From assembly GCA_900470805.1 (NCBI GenBank), contig UCCA01000018.1, positions 1 through 64,000 on the forward strand: DNA of 64,000 nt, given 5' to 3'. A program made the translations under genes and the position numbers. Under the pieces are notes generated by a model that was not told where the DNA came from, did not search any database, and saw only the letters and a program-made list of their open reading frames with translations. The DNA is from Hyphomicrobiales bacterium. GTDB taxonomy: Bacteria; Pseudomonadota; Alphaproteobacteria; Rhizobiales; Rhizobiaceae. Of this stretch, positions 60,120-64,000 are shown piece after piece; positions within the stretch are counted from its first letter, which is position 1, and each line of letters opens with the position of its first letter.

Positions 60120-61265
60120 ATGTCGTGGCTGTCCGCCGAGCAGGCGTTGGAGAAACTGGGCACCAAGCCGCAGACGCTTTATGCCAATGTCAGCCGTGGG
60201 CGCATTCGCGCCAAGCCGGATGCGGCCGATCCGCGGCGGAGCCTGTACCAGGCCGACGATGTCGCCCGGCTGGCGGAACGGCACGCAGGGCGGCGGAAGA
60301 CCGAGACCGTCGCGGCTGAAACCATCCAGTGGGGCGACCCGGTGCTGCCGTCGGCGATCTCGACGATCGTCGAGGGGCGGCTGTATTATCGCGGGCAGGA
60401 CGCGCAGAGATGGTCAGACCACGCGACGCTGGAGCAGACGGCTGCGCTTCTGTGGGATACAGCCTCCGTCACGCTGGACGACGGTAATGAACATGAACAT
60501 CAGGGTGGATCGTCCCGAATCTCCGAGGTGTTCATCCAGCTTGCGGCCCGTGCTGCGATCGACCTGCCGGCGCTCGGGCGGTCGCCGTCTGCGCTCCATG
60601 CGGAAGCCGGACGGGTGATGTCCACCGTGGCGGCGGCGCTGGCCCCCGGCCACTATCCCGATACGCCGATCCATGCGCGCCTTGCCCTCGGCTGGAACAA
60701 GCCGGAAGCCGCAGATCCGATCCGCCGTGCACTGGTGCTGGCGGCCGAGCACGAGTTGAACGTGTCCGCCTTCGCGGCACGCGTCACCGCGTCGTCCGGC
60801 GCCTCGCTGGCAGCAGCAACGCTTTCTGGCCTCTCGACCTTGTCAGGTCCGCGCCACGGCGGCGCATGGCAAAGCGCCGTCCGCCTCGCTGAACAGGCGA
60901 AGGCTCTTGGCGCGCGGGAAGCGATCCGCATGACGCTGGCGACTGAACGCATGGTCCGGCCGTTCGGGCATCAGCTCTATCCCCACGGAGATATGCGCGC
61001 CAGGGCGATCATGGCGAGCTTCGAGGTTCCGCCTCTCTACCTCGAGCTGGCCGCGACCGGCGAGGAACTGCTGGGCGAGTCCGTTAACATCGACTTTGCG
61101 TTGGCCACCATGGCTGCCGCCTTCGGCATGCCTGCCGAAGCGCCGCTGGTGATCTTCGCGCTGTCGCGGTCGACCGGCTGGCTGGCGCATGCGATGGAAC
61201 AGGTTCTGACGGGGCGGTTGATCCGGCCGAGAGCACGCTATATCGGACCGCCGGTGACACCGTGA
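60120..61265 (+). CDS. Citrate synthase-like protein with N-terminal helix-turn-helix
   Basis: The 381-residue protein begins with a MerR/excisionase-type DNA-binding domain (SAEQALEKLGTKPQTLYANVSRGRIRAK, then SLYQADDVARLAER; about residues 3-50). The rest is a citrate synthase fold with EHELNVSAFAARV, GPRHGGAWQS, FGHQLYPHGDMRARA, NIDFALATM (catalytic-type Asp325) and GRLIRPRARYIGP. The combination suggests either a metabolite-responsive regulator or an enzyme with autoregulation. ATG 60120 follows TGGGG; a GTG at 60108 is possible. The partner gene lies opposite across an operator-like palindrome. Confidence 0.87.
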   Translation: MSWLSAEQALEKLGTKPQTLYANVSRGRIRAKPDAADPRRSLYQADDVARLAERHAGRRKTETVAAETIQWGDPVLPSAISTIVEGRLYYRGQDAQRWSDHATLEQTAALLWDTASVTLDDGNEHEHQGGSSRISEVFIQLAARAAIDLPALGRSPSALHAEAGRVMSTVAAALAPGHYPDTPIHARLALGWNKPEAADPIRRALVLAAEHELNVSAFAARVTASSGASLAAATLSGLSTLSGPRHGGAWQSAVRLAEQAKALGAREAIRMTLATERMVRPFGHQLYPHGDMRARAIMASFEVPPLYLELAATGEELLGESVNIDFALATMAAAFGMPAEAPLVIFALSRSTGWLAHAMEQVLTGRLIRPRARYIGPPVTP

Positions 61266-61372
61266 CCCGCTGCGATTTCGCGCCAGGAGCGGCGATGTTT
61301 TCGCATGCGTTGCGGCGCGATAAGGGTATGATGGTGCGACCGGTTGACGCCGGTGTCGCGACGGGGGCGTTC

Positions 61373-61906
61373 ATGCAGATCGAAATCCGATTTCCTCATG
61401 CTTTTTCGGCGAGCGTCGCAATGGCGCTGTTCATGCTGCCCAGCACTGCATCGGCCCAATCCGGCGGATGCGCCATCGAGCGCGTTGCCGGCACCGCACG
61501 GCAGATCATGCGCTGCGCCGATGGGGTTACCATTACGGCTGAGGGTGGCACGCGGTTCAATGTCGTTGACCGCAATGGTGACGGACGCCCCGACGCCGTG
61601 TCGCTCCGCAACAAGGCGGTGCTTGTCGATGTCGATAGCGCCCGGCACTCTGGCGGTTTTCAGGTTGTGACGCCGCAAGCCATCGCCGCCGTGCGCGGCA
61701 CGCAGTGGGCCGTTGACGTCAAGAACGGCACGACATCGGTGTTCGTCGTGCGCGGCCGTGTTGCCGTCGGCAGACCGTCTCAACGGCCGACCGTGGTGCT
61801 CGCGCCGGGCGAGGGCGTCGATGTTTCGGCAGGCAATGCTCTCCTGACCGTCCGCCGCTGGCCGCTGCCGCGTGTCGCGGCCCTGCTTGCCCGCCTCGGC
61901 CAGTAG
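61373..61906 (+). CDS. FecR-like exported protein (177 aa)
   Basis: A signal peptide (MALFMLPSTASA-Q) is followed by a FecR-like beta-domain: CAIERVAGTARQIMRCADGVTI, then VTPQAIAAVRGTQWAVDVKNGTTSVFVVRGRVAVG and VVLAPGEGVDV. In FecR domains the AVRGT...V..G...V.VV.G.V pattern is typical. It stops seven bases before a CHASE2 cyclase gene, so both are co-transcribed. Such pairs suggest that this periplasmic protein provides or modulates the signal for the cyclase sensor domain. In-frame upstream starts exist; GGGGG before ATG 61373 decides the choice. Confidence 0.82.
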   Translation: MQIEIRFPHAFSASVAMALFMLPSTASAQSGGCAIERVAGTARQIMRCADGVTITAEGGTRFNVVDRNGDGRPDAVSLRNKAVLVDVDSARHSGGFQVVTPQAIAAVRGTQWAVDVKNGTTSVFVVRGRVAVGRPSQRPTVVLAPGEGVDVSAGNALLTVRRWPLPRVAALLARLGQ

Positions 61907-61912
61907 TCGCCG

Positions 61913-63772
61913 ATGCAGGCCAGACGGCTCCTGATCACCGTATCGCTTCTGATTGCCGCCATCTGGGGCTGGACGCTCGGCTATCTCCATATGCGGGAGG
62001 GCAACGACTTCCTCGAACGCACAGAAGCGTCACTGGCCGACTTGCGGAGCCAAGTGCTGGGGACCAGCACGCCGCCTTCGATCGTCAGCATTATTGCCAT
62101 CGACGATCAGACCGCTGCCGCCAACGGCTATCCACTGAAGCGTGTGGTACTGGCTCGATTGCTCGAAGAGATCAGCGCCCTGAAGCCGAAAGTTGTGGCG
62201 CTTGACATCCTGCTGGTCGATGCCGGACCGGAAGACGGTGACGCAGCGCTTGCTAATGCGCTGCGTCAGGCCCCAAGCGTCATCGCCGCTGCCGGCGTGT
62301 TTCCGAGAAGTATCCAGTCGGTGACACCTGATCCCGACGATCCCTTGGCGACGATTCCTGTTGCCAGCGAAATGCTGCTGCCGAACGCGCGCTTCGCGGA
62401 TGCCGCCGCAATCGGCGTCGTCAACGTTTCGACCGACCAGACCGGGACGCCGCGTTATATCCCGCTGATCTCGCGCGGTGCCGGGCGCGTGGATTCCTCG
62501 TTTCCATTGCGCGTCGCATCGATGGCACTGGGTACCAATCCGGCGTTCACGCCGGCCGCGCTAACATTGGGCGAACGCCGGCTGCCGACCGATGCCGGTC
62601 AGCGCCTGCCACTGACCTTCTACGGGCCGCGCGGCACGATCCCGACGATCAGTGCTCTCGACGTGCTGGCAGGCAAGCTCGATGCCAAGGCGGTTGAGGG
62701 CAGGGTGGTTGTCATCGGCTCGACGGTGACCGGCGGCGGCGATGTGTTTCCGACACCGTTCGATGCCGTTCTTCCTGGTGTCGAGGTGATGTCGACGGCA
62801 ATCACCCGACTGATATCGGGAGACGCCATCGTCCGCGACAATCACATCCGCTCATTCGATGCCGTTTTGTTGGTCGCGCTGCCGCTGCTGGTCATCGCGC
62901 TGTTGGGATGGCGGCGCAGCGCCGTGGCTTATGGTGCCATCGCTGCCGTGGCGCTGGTCTGGGTCAGCTTCAACGTCATCGCATTTTCCTATGGCTACTG
63001 GTTCAGCGCTGCACTACCGATCGCCGCCACCTTGCCACCGGTGCTGCTGTTCGGCGCCATGGAAATCTGGCTCGACCGCCGGCGAGCGACGCATTTCGCG
63101 GCCCAGAGCGATCTGCTGCAGCGAATCGAGGCGCCTGGGCTTGGCGAGTGGTTGGCACGCGATCCCTCTTTCCTGTCGCGACCGGTGCGTCAGGAGGCCG
63201 CGGTGGTGTTCGTCGATCTCTCGGGATTCACCGGCCTCAGCGAGGCCATTGGTCCGGCCAACGTGCAGACGATCCTGAGTGGCTTCTTCGAACTGGTGGA
63301 CGGCGAAGCGCGGGCCCATGGCGGTGCTATCACCAGCTTCATGGGCGACGGCGCGATGATCCTCTTTGGCCTGCCGCAACCGACCGCCGATGACGCCATC
63401 CACGCGACTGCCTGTTCCGTGGCGCTGTGCGACCGGCTTCGCGGCTGGCTTGCGGATCATCCGATGCTGAAGGATTGCAGGATCGGCTTCAAGGTCGGCG
63501 CGCATTGCGGCACCGTCGTTGCCTCCCGTCTCGGCACCGGTGCCCGCCAGCAGATCACCGCAACCGGCGATACGGTCAACGTCGCCAGCCGGCTCATGGA
63601 GGTTGCAGCGGCGCGCGGTGTGGAACTCGCGCTCAGTGCCGCGCTGGTCTCGGCGATCGGCTCTTCCGCCAAGGTCTTGTTGGGCGGACATCTGACCGGT
63701 CCGGTATCGGCTGCCATACGCGGGCGAGCCGAAAGCGTCGATGTCTGGCTGTGGCAAGGACATCCGCTTTGA
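61913..63772 (+). CDS. CHASE2-domain nucleotide cyclase (class III)
   Basis: The 619-residue protein has one N-terminal membrane helix (7-24), a periplasmic CHASE2 sensor (about 40-310; SIIAIDDQTAA, KVVALDILLVD, VVVIGSTVTGGGDVFPTPFDAVLPGVEV), three closely spaced helices (about 317-385) and a C-terminal class III cyclase domain. Metal Asp residues are in VVFVDLSGFTGLSE and FMGDGAMILFG; transition-state Asn and Arg are in TGDTVNVASRLM. The position usually held by the base-selecting Lys (before the FxGD motif) is Ser here. It makes cAMP or a related nucleotide in response to an envelope signal. Partner: the upstream FecR-like gene. Confidence 0.9.
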   Translation: MQARRLLITVSLLIAAIWGWTLGYLHMREGNDFLERTEASLADLRSQVLGTSTPPSIVSIIAIDDQTAAANGYPLKRVVLARLLEEISALKPKVVALDILLVDAGPEDGDAALANALRQAPSVIAAAGVFPRSIQSVTPDPDDPLATIPVASEMLLPNARFADAAAIGVVNVSTDQTGTPRYIPLISRGAGRVDSSFPLRVASMALGTNPAFTPAALTLGERRLPTDAGQRLPLTFYGPRGTIPTISALDVLAGKLDAKAVEGRVVVIGSTVTGGGDVFPTPFDAVLPGVEVMSTAITRLISGDAIVRDNHIRSFDAVLLVALPLLVIALLGWRRSAVAYGAIAAVALVWVSFNVIAFSYGYWFSAALPIAATLPPVLLFGAMEIWLDRRRATHFAAQSDLLQRIEAPGLGEWLARDPSFLSRPVRQEAAVVFVDLSGFTGLSEAIGPANVQTILSGFFELVDGEARAHGGAITSFMGDGAMILFGLPQPTADDAIHATACSVALCDRLRGWLADHPMLKDCRIGFKVGAHCGTVVASRLGTGARQQITATGDTVNVASRLMEVAAARGVELALSAALVSAIGSSAKVLLGGHLTGPVSAAIRGRAESVDVWLWQGHPL

Positions 63773-63868
63773 CATTTGCCCTCTGACGAAGTAGGAACAG
63801 CGCAACTTTTCAACCGGCAAGCTCCGGACGGCGCGCCATGCGCCTGACAATTCCGAAAGACAGACAAG

Positions 63869-64000
63869 ATGACAGACATAAGCGGCGTCGTTCCGGCGAT
63901 CGGCAAGGCGTTGGCGAAGCGCGGTTACACCGAGCTCACGCCCGTTCAGAAATCCATGCTCGATCCGGCACTCGTCGCTTCCGACGCGCTCGTGTCGGCA
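63869..64000 (+). CDS. DEAD-box RNA helicase (5' end only)
   Basis: Only the first 44 codons lie in the window. They contain the helicase Q motif, KRGYTELTPVQKSML, preceded by a short leader (MTDISGVVPAIGKALA). The rest of the protein, including the Walker motifs, is beyond position 64000. The start follows a 96-base gap after the cyclase gene. Confidence 0.8.
   Translation, partial: MTDISGVVPAIGKALAKRGYTELTPVQKSMLDPALVASDALVSA

Overview
The window is chromosomal DNA of an alphaproteobacterium, almost certainly a member of the Rhizobiaceae (Rhizobium/Agrobacterium/Sinorhizobium group). The signs are high GC with strong codon bias, a RIME-type intergenic mosaic repeat, class II DAHP synthase, a fused malic enzyme-phosphotransacetylase next to bluB, a PlcP-like phospholipase C, TadE/TadG proteins, paired citrate synthase-family genes and a CHASE2 cyclase. 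From memory, the bluB - DUF2865 - dme - plcP order resembles the Sinorhizobium meliloti chromosome. It looks like core-genome sequence: I see no insertion sequences, phage genes, CRISPR arrays or rRNA operons, and only one tRNA.

Layout. 1-6040 (mostly minus strand): the 5' part of glutathione-dependent formaldehyde dehydrogenase, an M50 membrane protease, propionyl-CoA carboxylase alpha subunit, a hypothetical protein, a DMT exporter and tRNA-Leu(GAG). 6219-13512: lipB, an FtsI-like PBP behind a full CtrA box, two small envelope genes, gph, rpiA, a DUF2059 protein and gor. 13555-18797: three TadE/TadG-like genes flanking DAHP synthase. 18991-30665: a winged-helix regulator, a DUF1003 protein, an LtaS-like phosphotransferase, a beta-propeller protein, a cobalamin riboswitch with bluB, a DUF2865 protein, dme, a plcP-like gene and an MFS permease. 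30617-35737: a dipeptide epimerase divergent from an mlaEFD plus lipoprotein operon for lipid trafficking. 35874-36532: three very small membrane-protein genes on the minus strand. 36725-40621: coaD, two cyclophilins, queA and tgt. 40634-45156: two small envelope proteins and the pyrimidine-degradation operon rutABCDF. 45585-52286: an ABC exporter, an AI-2E family permease, a GntR regulator with an OsmC protein, and parE. 52498-56788: a hydrolase, tpiA, secG and pyrG. 57133-64000: a cytoplasmic PAS-type chemoreceptor, two divergent citrate synthase-family genes (one with a DNA-binding domain), a FecR-like protein with a CHASE2 cyclase, and the start of a DEAD-box helicase.

The most interesting content lies between genes. 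There is a four-fold 11-bp-phased GTCAY array (tandem Pho box) beside the LtaS-like gene and a weaker Pho-like box before plcP. A 7-4-7 direct repeat related to CGTTCAT-N4-CGTTCAT recurs at three places, two of them upstream of small membrane-protein genes. A palindrome separates a citrate synthase homologue from a helix-turn-helix/citrate synthase fusion. Tandem operator-like repeats precede rutA and a DUF4864 gene, and a 20-bp palindrome overlaps the start codon of the GntR regulator. Several themes connect: envelope lipid handling (Mla, LtaS-like, PlcP), phosphate-type regulation, and B12 synthesis (bluB) alongside propionyl-CoA carboxylation, whose downstream mutase normally needs B12.

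All family assignments come from reading the sequence and remembered family features; no database search was run.
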